Assembly (NCBI RefSeq): GCF_900496995.4
Contig: NC_044004.1
Location: forward strand, 83,893,538 to 83,957,537
DNA length: 64,000 nt
Reading direction: 5' to 3'
From: Aquila chrysaetos chrysaetos
Lineage: Eukaryota > Chordata > Aves > Accipitriformes > Accipitridae
Part shown: in pieces, positions 58,701 through 64,000 of the stretch
How the letters are laid out: the number at the start of each line of letters is the position of its first letter
Numbering within the stretch: the stretch's first letter is position 1
Made by a program: the position numbers and the translations under genes
The notes under the pieces: generated by a model
What the model saw: only the letters and a program-made list of their open reading frames with translations
The model's database searches: none
What the model was told of the DNA's origin: nothing

Positions 58701-59633
58701 AACCAAGTTCTATGTCAGCTCCTGCTTTAATAAGAAAGTCTGCCACCTCCAAAAAACCTCCACAGCAAGCCAGAGTTAATGCCGTTTCTTGCGTCTCCTC
58801 TGTTTGAGCATTGATGTTTGCTCCTTAAAACAAAACACAATACCAAAACCACACATTCATCAGAAAACACCAGTCACTGAAACCATTATCAGCAGACAAA
58901 GCCATTTCCTGATACGTAGTAAGAAGATGCCTTGTGCATCTCATTTCTTGAGCTGCAGAAACTTTCTTCTAAAATCATAGCATACCAAACTAAAATATTT
59001 CAACTTTATTAAACTACTTTGGAAACCACTCTGAGGGCCTCAAAGCACTTCTCTACAGCTTTTCAGCAATAACACCATCTCCAGATATGCCAAGACAGAC
59101 CGCAAGTTACCCACGTAAACTGTTCACTATTCTGTATCTGTCTGAAAAATACAAACCTGTACTGAGGAACAATTCAGAATGACCACTTACAAAGTCAACA
59201 AGTGGAGCAAAGGATATTTTGCTAAAAACAAAACAACCCCACCAACTGCTCAAGAAGGGGGCAGACCATGGGGAGTTCACAAGTTGTTGAAGAAGGACAC
59301 AAAAATTACAGTAACTTAGCTTTTTTTTCACCCCCCCCCTAACATATGCAGTTGCCTCTTGAATTACAGTCCACGGAAGGCACCACAATAGTTACCTTGA
59401 CCAAGTAACAGTGCCACCATCTCTTCATGGCCTTCTCTAGCTGCTTCCATTAGGGGTGTGTATCCTTCATCGTTTACCTCTTCCAAGTTAGCTCCACGTT
59501 CAATTAACAAAGCTGCCAGTTCGACATGCCCACCACAGGCTGCCAAAGTCAATGGAGACTCAAAAGAGTCAGCAGGCATGTTCACCTGAGCTCCGCTGTC
59601 AAGAAGTAATCTTGCCACTTCCACATGGCCGTC
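20962..59633 (-). CDS. ANKRD17: ANKRD17, ankyrin-repeat and KH-domain protein (27 exons, 5' end outside window)
   Basis: These exons encode the last 2165 residues of a protein that is about 2600 aa in human; roughly the first 440 residues lie beyond 64000. In order the protein has: the later repeats of the first ankyrin block (residues 1-290 of this part), a linker with a coiled coil and a Gln run (about 371-465), the second ankyrin block (about 644-976), a Lys/Arg-rich helix (1026-1082), a Ser/Thr-rich linker, a KH domain with GRGG at 1300-1303, and a long Pro/Ser/Thr-rich tail ending HMNQLG. Ankyrin repeats bind proteins and KH binds RNA. ANKRD17 is known as a cyclin E/CDK2 substrate that promotes S-phase entry and as a positive factor in RIG-I-like receptor and NOD2 signalling. 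The KH sequence (NINAIRE, then [17 protein letters not shown]) and adjacent COX18 point to ANKRD17 rather than ANKHD1. All junctions keep frame. Two donors are GC. Confidence 0.96.
22809..22973 (-). CDS. ANKRD17: ANKRD17 exon 26 in window
   Basis: It encodes residues 2092-2146 ([17 protein letters not shown] and onward) in 55 whole codons. The donor is ACG|GTAATT and the acceptor TTAAG|GGT. The region is conserved in the family but has no named domain. Confidence 0.94.
23302..23477 (-). CDS. ANKRD17: ANKRD17 exon 25 in window
   Basis: It encodes residues 2033-2091 ([11 protein letters not shown] to MDFPKVG), entering in phase 1 and leaving in phase 0. The acceptor is TGTTAG|ATA and the donor GGG|GTAATG. 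Relative to the remembered human sequence one residue near VFSQHQ appears deleted (here VFSHQ). Confidence 0.94.
24046..24105 (+). repeat. A/C-rich low-complexity tract
   Basis: About 60 bp of runs of A broken by single or grouped C, inside an ANKRD17 intron. No transposon is recognised next to it. Confidence 0.75.
24486..24680 (+). mobile_element. CR1 LINE fragment
   Basis: The plus strand shows typical CR1 3' sequence: CACTGGAACAGGTTGTTCAG, GAGGTTTTCAAGATCAGATTGG, then a degenerate CCAGAGGTCCCATCCAACACA. It is short, lacks the terminal octamer repeats, and sits antisense in the intron between exons 24 and 25 (25437-23478). Edges are approximate. Confidence 0.8.
25438..25686 (-). CDS. ANKRD17: ANKRD17 exon 24 in window
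   Basis: It encodes residues 1950-2032, a Ser/Pro-rich segment containing [30 protein letters not shown] and [14 protein letters not shown]. Phases are 1 and 1, with acceptor TTGCAG|AAT and donor CAAG|GTACGT. Confidence 0.95.
26045..26190 (+). repeat. T/G low-complexity tract (TTGG/TTTGGG-like)
   Basis: About 145 bp of the plus strand is made almost only of T and G, in imperfect GGTT and GGGTTT units. It reads as A/C-rich in the ANKRD17 transcript sense, in the intron between exons 23 and 24. Confidence 0.85.
26788..26985 (-). CDS. ANKRD17: ANKRD17 exon 23 in window
   Basis: It encodes residues 1884-1949 ([16 protein letters not shown], later [16 protein letters not shown]). Phases are 1 and 1; acceptor CATAG|GTA, donor AACG|GTGAGT. 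Like exon 24 it could be skipped without a frame change. Confidence 0.95.
28834..30482 (-). CDS. ANKRD17: ANKRD17 exon 22 in window (1.65-kb tail exon)
   Basis: The largest coding exon encodes residues 1334-1883. It starts in the KH domain ([20 protein letters not shown]) and continues through a long Ser/Thr/Pro/Ala-rich, probably disordered region with conserved islands such as [53 protein letters not shown] and [16 protein letters not shown]. The acceptor is TATAG|GGG (phase 2) and the donor TCAG|GTAAGT (phase 1). Confidence 0.97.
31010..31159 (-). CDS. ANKRD17: ANKRD17 exon 21 in window (KH core)
   Basis: It encodes residues 1284-1333, the core of the KH domain: [20 protein letters not shown] with the RNA-binding GRGG loop at 1300-1303, then [20 protein letters not shown]. 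The acceptor TTAATAG|ATC follows an unusually long T-rich tract, and the donor is AAG|GTAAGC; phases 2 and 2. Residue 1312 is Cys (codon at 31077-31075), where human has Phe as I recall it. Confidence 0.97.
31434..31589 (-). CDS. ANKRD17: ANKRD17 exon 20 in window
   Basis: It encodes residues 1232-1283, the linker just before [22 protein letters not shown], then [20 protein letters not shown] and WKEVVR. The acceptor is TTAAAG|GTT and the donor GAAG|GTAAGC; phases 2 and 2. Confidence 0.94.
31991..32438 (-). CDS. ANKRD17: ANKRD17 exon 19 in window
   Basis: It encodes residues 1083-1231, a Ser/Thr-rich linker with [20 protein letters not shown], a basic KRKNRKNK stretch that could serve as a nuclear signal, [20 protein letters not shown], and a Ser/Asp/Asn-rich run. 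The acceptor is CATCAG|ACG (phase 1) and the donor ATAAA|GTAAGT (phase 2). Confidence 0.95.
33203..33374 (-). CDS. ANKRD17: ANKRD17 exon 18 in window (basic helix)
   Basis: It encodes residues 1026-1082, a strongly charged helix: [20 protein letters not shown] followed by [18 protein letters not shown]. This is likely a coiled coil and a nuclear-localisation region. The acceptor is TTGTAG|CTA, at the end of a GC-AG intron; the donor is GAAG|GTGACT, phase 1. Confidence 0.95.
34186..34302 (-). CDS. ANKRD17: ANKRD17 exon 17 in window, GC donor
   Basis: It encodes residues 987-1025 ([20 protein letters not shown] to LEELDLEK) in 39 whole codons. The acceptor is TTTTAG|GAG. The donor reads AAG|GCAAGT, a GC donor: the only frame-preserving junction joins LDLEK to LREES of the next exon exactly as in the human protein. 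Confidence 0.94.
35479..35574 (-). CDS. ANKRD17: ANKRD17 exon 16 in window
   Basis: It encodes residues 955-986 ([20 protein letters not shown], then [12 protein letters not shown]), the last ankyrin repeat and its capping helix. Both ends are phase 0; donor AAG|GTAAGA. Confidence 0.95.
36355..36517 (-). CDS. ANKRD17: ANKRD17 exon 15 in window
   Basis: It encodes residues 900-954 with most of two ankyrin repeats: [20 protein letters not shown] and [20 protein letters not shown]. The acceptor is TTGTAG|AGG (phase 2) and the donor AAG|GTAAAA (phase 0). Confidence 0.96.
37346..38440 (+). mobile_element. ERVL-like solo LTR, copy B, inside an ANKRD17 intron
   Basis: This 1095-bp solo LTR begins TGTATTGGG and ends CCTCCACA. 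It is flanked by the exact 5-bp duplication CTTGC (37341-37345 and 38441-38445), fitting an ERVL-class insertion. It carries CCAAT at 37496-37500, a TATA-like ATATTTAAG at 37531, an AATAAA at 38247-38252 and an internal array of about 45-bp units. It lies antisense to ANKRD17, and its right edge is only 17 bases from the end of exon 14. It is homologous along its length to copy A at 6784-7937, in opposite orientation. No internal retroviral genes remain, so it arose by LTR-LTR recombination. Confidence 0.92.
37770..38030 (+). repeat. Diverged ~45-bp tandem array within LTR copy B
   Basis: Units begin near GGACCCACACTGGAGCAG and end CCCGTGGGAA. Two consecutive units of exactly 45 bp are visible around 37920-38010, with more diverged units on both sides. 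LTR copy A carries a longer version of the same array at about 7190-7560. Confidence 0.75.
38457..38632 (-). CDS. ANKRD17: ANKRD17 exon 14 in window
   Basis: It encodes residues 842-899 with ankyrin repeats [20 protein letters not shown] and [20 protein letters not shown]. The acceptor is TCTTAG|ACT (phase 0). The donor AG|GTACTG is weak, and an LTR edge lies at intron base 17. Phase 2 at the donor matches exon 15. Confidence 0.95.
39613..39826 (-). CDS. ANKRD17: ANKRD17 exon 13 in window
   Basis: It encodes residues 770-841 with two ankyrin repeats: [20 protein letters not shown] and [20 protein letters not shown]. The acceptor is TTTCAG|AAC (phase 2), closing a GC-AG intron; the donor is AAG|GTAAGG (phase 0). 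Confidence 0.96.
40217..40233 (+). repeat. Short (CA)n microsatellite
   Basis: About eight CA units in the intron between exons 12 and 13. Confidence 0.9.
40582..40724 (-). CDS. ANKRD17: ANKRD17 exon 12 in window, GC donor
   Basis: It encodes residues 723-769: [20 protein letters not shown] and [20 protein letters not shown]. The acceptor is CTGCAG|GTG. The donor reads TCCAG|GCAAGT, a GC donor with otherwise strong consensus; splicing there joins INS-R to TGSKLG of exon 13 in frame (phase 2). Confidence 0.95.
42773..42918 (-). CDS. ANKRD17: ANKRD17 exon 11 in window
   Basis: It encodes residues 674-722 with ankyrin repeats [20 protein letters not shown] and [17 protein letters not shown]. 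The acceptor is TTTCAG|GGT (phase 1) and the donor GAG|GTGAAG (phase 0). Confidence 0.96.
43095..43206 (-). CDS. ANKRD17: ANKRD17 exon 10 in window
   Basis: It encodes residues 637-673, the first repeat of the second ankyrin block: [20 protein letters not shown] then [17 protein letters not shown]. The acceptor is CTTTAG|ACT and the donor AAAG|GTAGGT, phase 1. Confidence 0.95.
44626..44774 (-). CDS. ANKRD17: ANKRD17 exon 9 in window
   Basis: It encodes residues 587-636, a Ser/Thr/Pro-rich linker ([40 protein letters not shown], then IDIDAQ). The acceptor is AACAG|CAG (phase 1) and the donor CACAG|GTAAGC (phase 0). Confidence 0.94.
45054..45070 (+). repeat. Poly(T) run
   Basis: 17 T preceded by nine A, an A9-TT-A-T17 near-palindrome in the intron between exons 8 and 9. 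Confidence 0.9.
45550..45566 (+). repeat. Poly(C) run
   Basis: 17 uninterrupted C on the plus strand, hence poly(G) in the ANKRD17 transcript. Such runs can form G-quadruplexes and are prone to length errors. Confidence 0.9.
50048..50742 (+). mobile_element. CR1 LINE 3' fragment with recognisable reverse-transcriptase C-terminus
   Basis: The plus strand encodes a clear CR1 ORF2 C-terminal segment ([20 protein letters not shown], then YRVQLWSP and [19 protein letters not shown]) before the frame breaks around 50335. The 3' end has the typical TTCCAACCCAAACTATTCTA block and a degenerate ATTCTRTG-type tail. A GGTTTTGG/T-run interrupts it near 50528-50552. It is 5'-truncated at a T-run near 50047, dead as an element, and antisense to ANKRD17 in the largest intron. 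Confidence 0.92.
52333..52354 (+). repeat. (AC)n microsatellite
   Basis: About ten AC units with one AAAC interruption, some 70 bp from the donor of ANKRD17 exon 8. Confidence 0.85.
52426..53181 (-). CDS. ANKRD17: ANKRD17 exon 8 in window (coiled-coil exon, frame-neutral)
   Basis: This 756-nt exon encodes residues 335-586. It begins [20 protein letters not shown], then has a long charged coiled coil ([17 protein letters not shown] and onward), a run of eight Gln ending [12 protein letters not shown], a hydrophobic Pro/Gly/Leu-rich stretch and [11 protein letters not shown]. The acceptor is ACACAG|CTG and the donor GCAG|GTGGGT. Both ends are phase 1, so skipping it would remove 252 residues without a frameshift; I recall an annotated human isoform lacking an in-frame exon of this size. 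Confidence 0.96.
54596..54634 (+). repeat. A18-TTT-A18 tract
   Basis: Two runs of 18 A separated by TTT, in the intron between exons 7 and 8, about 120 bp from the exon 7 donor. Confidence 0.9.
54757..54859 (-). CDS. ANKRD17: ANKRD17 exon 7 in window
   Basis: It encodes residues 301-334, a Pro-rich linker ([20 protein letters not shown], then [14 protein letters not shown]). The acceptor is TTTTAG|GCT (phase 0) and the donor AAAG|GTCAGT (phase 1). It lies outside any long open frame and was placed by homology and phase. Confidence 0.94.
55450..55593 (-). CDS. ANKRD17: ANKRD17 exon 6 in window
   Basis: It encodes residues 253-300 ([20 protein letters not shown], the last repeat of the first ankyrin block, then a Pro-rich tail ending SHDLNR). 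Both ends are phase 0; donor AGG|GTAAGA. Confidence 0.95.
55740..55779 (+). repeat. Uninterrupted poly(A), 40 nt
   Basis: The longest homopolymer in the window, 147 bp upstream (in transcript sense) of the exon 6 acceptor, where it is a T40 run. No retroelement body is recognised on its 5' side. Confidence 0.95.
56078..56205 (-). CDS. ANKRD17: ANKRD17 exon 5 in window
   Basis: It encodes residues 210-252 with the ankyrin repeat [20 protein letters not shown] and [20 protein letters not shown]. The acceptor is TGAAG|GAG (phase 1). The donor AAG|GTTTGT departs from consensus but is the only one in frame. Confidence 0.95.
56532..56560 (+). repeat. (AAAAC)n simple repeat
   Basis: Five units of AAAAC or close variants followed by more A/C-rich sequence, in the intron between exons 4 and 5. 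Confidence 0.85.
57201..57288 (-). CDS. ANKRD17: ANKRD17 exon 4 in window
   Basis: It encodes residues 181-209 ([20 protein letters not shown], then CTVQFLISK), one ankyrin repeat. The acceptor is CTGTAG|GAG and the donor AAAG|GTAAGA; phases 0 and 1. Confidence 0.95.
58139..58248 (-). CDS. ANKRD17: ANKRD17 exon 3 in window
   Basis: It encodes residues 144-180 ([20 protein letters not shown], then [16 protein letters not shown]), one ankyrin repeat. The acceptor is CTTCAG|GGG (phase 1) and the donor CTG|GTAAGT (phase 0). Confidence 0.96.
58632..58823 (-). CDS. ANKRD17: ANKRD17 exon 2 in window
   Basis: It encodes residues 80-143 with two ankyrin repeats ([20 protein letters not shown] and [20 protein letters not shown]). 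The acceptor is TTTAAG|GAG and the donor GCAG|GTATGG; phases 1 and 1. It lies outside any long open frame and was placed by homology and phase. Confidence 0.95.
59396..59633 (-). CDS. ANKRD17: ANKRD17 first exon in window
   Basis: It encodes residues 1-79 of the visible part: [40 protein letters not shown] and [20 protein letters not shown]. This is the end of one ankyrin repeat and two full ones; comparison with human suggests about six further repeats upstream, outside the window. The acceptor is CCTAG|GAC and the donor TCAAG|GTAACT, phase 1. It is an internal exon, so the first Met inside it is not a start. Confidence 0.95.
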
Positions 59634-62600
59634 CTAGGAATTCAAAAAACCAAGACCAAAAGAACATCAAAATAGAAAGAAAATGCTATTCTCCAAAGCT
59701 TTAAGTAGCCACCAACTCAAGAGTCCCTCAGAAGACACAGAAAGCAACCAGTGAGTAAAGAAGTAAAAAACCCAATAAAAGGTGCTTAATAGTTTTCCTA
59801 AATATTTTCCCTAAGTATTTGGATAAAGGCTAAAGATGAACTCTTAAATAGGCACCTGAAGAAACTTCAAGCATGGTTTACTGGACCTGTTCAATTCAAA
59901 ACAAAAATATTGCGAATCACATATCACACTTCGCCTGCCGATGGTCTAAGCAGCAAGCTGGTCAACTTCTTCATATCAGACTCAAGTTCAAGTGTTTGGG
60001 ATCAGCTTATTGGGGCAGAGGGCTGGGAGGTGGGGGGTGGAGGGAGTTGAGCGTGGCAGGGTGGAACAAAACGCAAACAGTTGAGAAGCAGCTCAACACT
60101 ATTTTAGAAGCTTACCTCCTCCACAAGAACAATACCGAAATCCTCTAACACCCAATACTCCTCTTTGTTAAAGACTTGCAGATGCAGAACCGTACGTGTG
60201 AAATTATGTGAGGAACACGAATTCTAAGTAAGTTACCACTCAAACCTATTTCTTCTTGTGTTCTGCCAACAATTTACTACTAACACCACAAGCAGTCTAA
60301 TAAATACAGGAGTATTAAGAGAATGTCAGACAAAAAAAAAACAACCAAACCTTCTCTTACATGTAAGAACAGGTTTTGATGTTCTTCCTAAAGACTATAA
60401 AACCTTTACATTACAAACAAGTCACTGAATGCCAATGCTCCCCACTTGGTCAAGGAGAGGGAATTTGGTTTTAAATTCAACATGCAGTTGCATCATTTGT
60501 TAAATACAGTGTATTTTAGTTATAAAAAGCATGCATGTCAGGAATACAGTTTGTCCTAACGTCCATGCAGTCTGTTAGAAGATAAGATTTAAGTTTAACA
60601 ATTTTGCTTCCTTCCTTTCTTAAAAGCAAGCTGTGCACGATGACACTGCTCGCCTCTTGGCTCCTGCAAAGCTATTTCACTGCTCAATTTAATAGCAGAG
60701 TCAGGACTTACTTTCTCCCTCCAAGAGAAAAGCCAAAACCAAGACCATATTTCAGGGGTTCCTCATACATCACAGGAGCCACCTGAACTACAGCCTTCTC
60801 TTGCAGGATTTTCCAGATACCATTATCAATTTGTCAAACTCGTTTTACCAAAAGGTAGCTCCTAAGTTTGCTTTCTTCCTTTAGAAACAAGGAAAATATT
60901 TGAGCATATGATCTTCGTCATGTTTTTAGTATGCCATAAATTCAGGAACTATTTGAAGTGGCTTTTCAGCTATATGTTTACACTGGAGGCCTGACAGTAA
61001 CTTATCCAACTGCCATTCAATTCTGCTTTGGTTTAGACAGAAACAGAGACCAGCTTGGCCACTGTGGTCCAACAACAGCACAAACTCTCCAAGCTGGTTT
61101 TCTCCATGAGGAAATTGCCATCATTCAAACTTGGGAGTAGCCATAATGGAAAAGGTCTGACACACAAAACACAGGAGGGCTGCATAGAAAAAACAGCAGC
61201 TTACCAGGAACGCAAGGCTATCCCAAGGTTGTCATTGAACAAAGTACGCCTTGATCTCAGATTAACTAATAAGAGACAGCATATCGCAGCCATAGCCATC
61301 CTCGCCAAGCTAGAAACCACAACGCTAAAAAGCTCTTTTCCAGACAAAACACAAAACTGCATCTGACATTTTTGTGCTTCGTTTTCTTAAGTGTTTTAGA
61401 TATCCAGGGAGCAAAGCGTGATTTCCTCTCAGAAAAATATCTAGGACATTAACTAGGACATATTCACCTTTTACATGAAATGACAATACTATTTTAGGGA
61501 AAAACTCCAAGACTCCATAAAGAATCTTTCCTCAGGGAAACGCAGAGACGGTGCCTCAACCATGAGGCTCTGGCAAGACAGCTCGCTAATCATCCCCGAT
61601 TGACAGCAAGCATGGCAAACAGCAGTATGAAGGTATGCTTCCAAGGGCCAAGCAGCCTTGAGAAGAACTGCTGGTGTTTAACCACACAAGGAAATTCTAT
61701 CCATGCTTTAACAAACCTTGCAACGGGGTGGTGCTGTTCAGCTCTTCTACAGCAGCTGTAAAAAGCCTCATAACTGCTATTAGATCACAGAAAGGCATCT
61801 GACACATCTACACACGCGCACCAGGTGTATTTTAAAGATCAACCGCTGTGGGCAATCAGTACTCAGCCCTCACTGTACTGCAGTAAGAGGAAGTGCCAAC
61901 TAGACAAACCTGCTTTTCACTCCCACAAGGCAAGTCACATTGCCCAACGACTTACTTGCATTAAACCAATGTTAACTGCTGTCTATAAAAAAAAATAAAT
62001 AAATCTCTCGGTCAGAAGTGTTCCCGAATGCCTTGTAGGACAAGGTTTAAACAGTCTCACTGGCTCGTACGTAAGTGCTATGCCACATACAAACAATTCA
62101 TTAAGATATATTCGAGTTCAATGCTACTCCAGAGAAGGTATTTTTCTTCAGGTACTAAAGAGCAACAACTGTTTCTGCAGAAAAAACATGCCAAGATGAG
62201 AAGCTCCTGCACTGCTTTATTTCAGCCTGCAATCTTTTTAAGAACTGTTATAGAAAGCTGCTCCCTCTCTTAAGCAGAGCTGAAGGTACAGAGACTCTCA
62301 ACTACCTGTCAATCCTGAGCAGCAGCGTGGAAATGTGTATTTGGGAACAGTTTCCTGCAGAAATAAGGGTGACAAGATTTTTTTTCCTATTGCTCACTAA
62401 GTCTTAATAAAAAAAAAAAACCAACAACAACAGGTCTCAACATTTCTGCAAGTCCGATGGACTTCTTTTACATCTGCTGCTGGAGAAAGAAGGGGGTGGG
62501 AAGAGGGTGGCAAGGGCTTGCTCCGTGAAATAGAAGCTTTCTCTGCAAATTTCTGATCTGTCAAGAAGCCGTCCTGATGAGAAGGCGACTGCAACGTCAG

Positions 62601-64000
62601 ACAAGATAATTTTATCGTCACCTTCCAGGGAACTCGCTACAAGGACAAGGCCCATGATATTTATGTGGCTATCTATTAAGATTTCAGACGAGGAGATAAA
62701 CAATAGCTGAAGTCCTGTTTATCTGCATGGCTTTCTAACGACTTCTTGAGAAGTATAATGGTTTCTGTTAATGATTCCCATCTCTGAGGCCATTAACTTC
62801 CTTGAATAGACCTAACTGGCTGATTTTAGAGCCATTACAGTTATTTCAGGGAAGGGAAGACTAAATAAGGATTTGCGGCACTACTCTACGGCCACAGATT
62901 CACAACGTGACACTACACAAGGCTAATGACATGAAAAACCTGACCCGTGAGAAATCTATTTCAAGAGGAAGGTAAAAAGGAAACTTAAGAGACAAGTATT
63001 CAGTTTTACGTTTAAGTTCCATACTCAGATGAAGGATTTGGAATACGGTGGCATAAGGGATAAACTACTGACCTACCTAAGCATGCTGCAGCTATGCATC
63101 CTAAATAGTAGAGGAAACCTCTGCAGTAAGCATTGCACAACAGCCTACTGCAATTCAGGGTCACAAAGAAAACCTGGGGAGTCTAGAAATGGAGCCTAAT
63201 TCTGCTCCATTTTGTTTCATTTTCATTTCTCCAGCAGGAAATAATTCAAAACATTCTCAGCTCTAAGAACACAAACTGACACCTCCTGGATTTTTCATTC
63301 TGCTAGCTTAGCCCTGCCAACCCTTGGTATGGTGGAGGGTTAATAAACTCATGGCACTGTATTCATTTCTCTGAGAGGGGGTACCAAAGTCTAAACAATT
63401 CCTGGAGGAGAAATAAAGGGAATAAATGGGCACATTTACTCCATCATCAGAAGAAATCTCTGAAGGAAAAGCCCAAGCAATTGAATCCCATTACCTCAGA
63501 TAATAAATAGGTATCAAATAGGATATGTGCTTTAAAGAAGATGCAGATGTATGAGACTTATATTACCTGTTCAAGCCTAAGAGTACTTCAAACAGAAAAA
63601 CTACCTGGAGACATCAATTTAGCAAGCGTTCTTCACCACGGAAGCCTGGAATAATCTTAAGTCCAGCATCAATTACACGATTCCAGTGTTAAAAATGTAG
63701 CCACACAAAACATTTTCAAGGGAAAGCTTCACACGTATTTGTCTTCTACAGCAAAAAACTATTATCCAAAAAACAGAGTGGTTCTCGGAATCTTACTAAA
63801 TTTTATAAAAAGGTAATCTATTCTACACTATCATTTCACAATTGCCTCAAAAGGGCAAAGCAGCAACATGAAAGTACTCTTATTAGTAAAAGGTAGCAGT
63901 TTCCCCTTCCATTTCCTAGTTGCTTCCCAAACAGCTTTTGATCCTGTGTTTTAAAGGAGCACGCAGCTATGTGAACCATACTGAAACAAGTTGCACACGC
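59634..64000 (-). other. ANKRD17: ANKRD17 intron, continuing past the window edge
   Basis: At least 4.4 kb of intron upstream of the first visible exon. I found no ankyrin-coding exon in it on the minus strand. It holds a G-rich tract at 60012-60044 and short A runs. The remaining N-terminal exons must lie to the right. Confidence 0.75.
60012..60044 (+). other. Potential G-quadruplex motif
   Basis: Five G-tracts of three or more (GGGG, GGG, GGG, GGGGGG, GGG) are separated by loops of two to four bases, which satisfies the standard quadruplex pattern. It is on the strand opposite ANKRD17, inside an intron. Confidence 0.6.

Larger units (their letters stand above)
53182..59395 (-). other. ANKRD17: ANKRD17 introns between exons 1 and 8 of the window
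   Basis: These seven GT-AG introns of about 0.5-1.6 kb contain the A-rich tracts listed separately and otherwise nothing recognised. Confidence 0.8.

Noticed and set aside
20962..59633. ANKHD1 as the identity of the large gene
   Set aside because: The KH domain reads NINAIRE and [17 protein letters not shown], and the neighbour is COX18. Both fit ANKRD17; ANKHD1 differs in the KH core and lies elsewhere in vertebrate genomes.

Overview
This is a window of vertebrate, almost certainly bird, nuclear DNA. The genes have many introns. The interspersed repeats are CR1 LINE fragments and retroviral LTRs of a type familiar from bird genomes. Two neighbouring genes fill most of it, both on the minus strand: ANKRD17 (coding exons 59633 down to 20962; its 5' end lies beyond the right edge) and COX18 (18352 down to 12327, complete). 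The same order and orientation is known from human chromosome 4q13.3. That synteny, together with the KH-domain sequence, separates ANKRD17 from its paralogue ANKHD1. No rRNA, tRNA, CRISPR array or protein gene other than these two was recognised.

Layout from left to right. 1-12.2 kb is intergenic DNA downstream of COX18. It holds an old LTR (5756-8168) into which a second, ERVL-like solo LTR (6784-7937) has inserted, and a CR1 fragment (9968-10690). 12.2-18.4 kb is COX18, with six coding exons encoding 308 aa, a CpG-island promoter, a perfect NRF-1 palindrome and a possible upstream ORF. 18.7-21.0 kb is the ANKRD17 3' UTR, whose likely poly(A) site lies only about 0.4 kb from the COX18 start codon. 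21-59.6 kb carries 27 coding exons of ANKRD17. They encode the C-terminal 2165 residues: part of the first ankyrin block, a coiled-coil linker, the second ankyrin block, a basic helix, an S/T-rich linker, the KH domain and a long low-complexity tail. 59.6-64 kb is ANKRD17 intron.

The exon coordinates were derived by hand. Every junction keeps the reading frame, and the summed coding lengths are exact multiples of three (927 nt for COX18; 6498 nt for the ANKRD17 part). Two ANKRD17 introns begin with GC instead of GT.

COX18 is a mitochondrial inner-membrane insertase of the Oxa1/YidC family needed for cytochrome c oxidase assembly. ANKRD17 is a large ankyrin-KH scaffold linked to cell-cycle entry and innate immune signalling. 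They are neighbours, but nothing here suggests a shared function. No new biological system is evident. The most notable points are an ERVL-like LTR whose edge sits 17 bases inside an ANKRD17 intron, the nested LTR pair, the two GC-AG introns, the NRF-1 site and uORF at COX18, and a small hairpin element in a COX18 intron.
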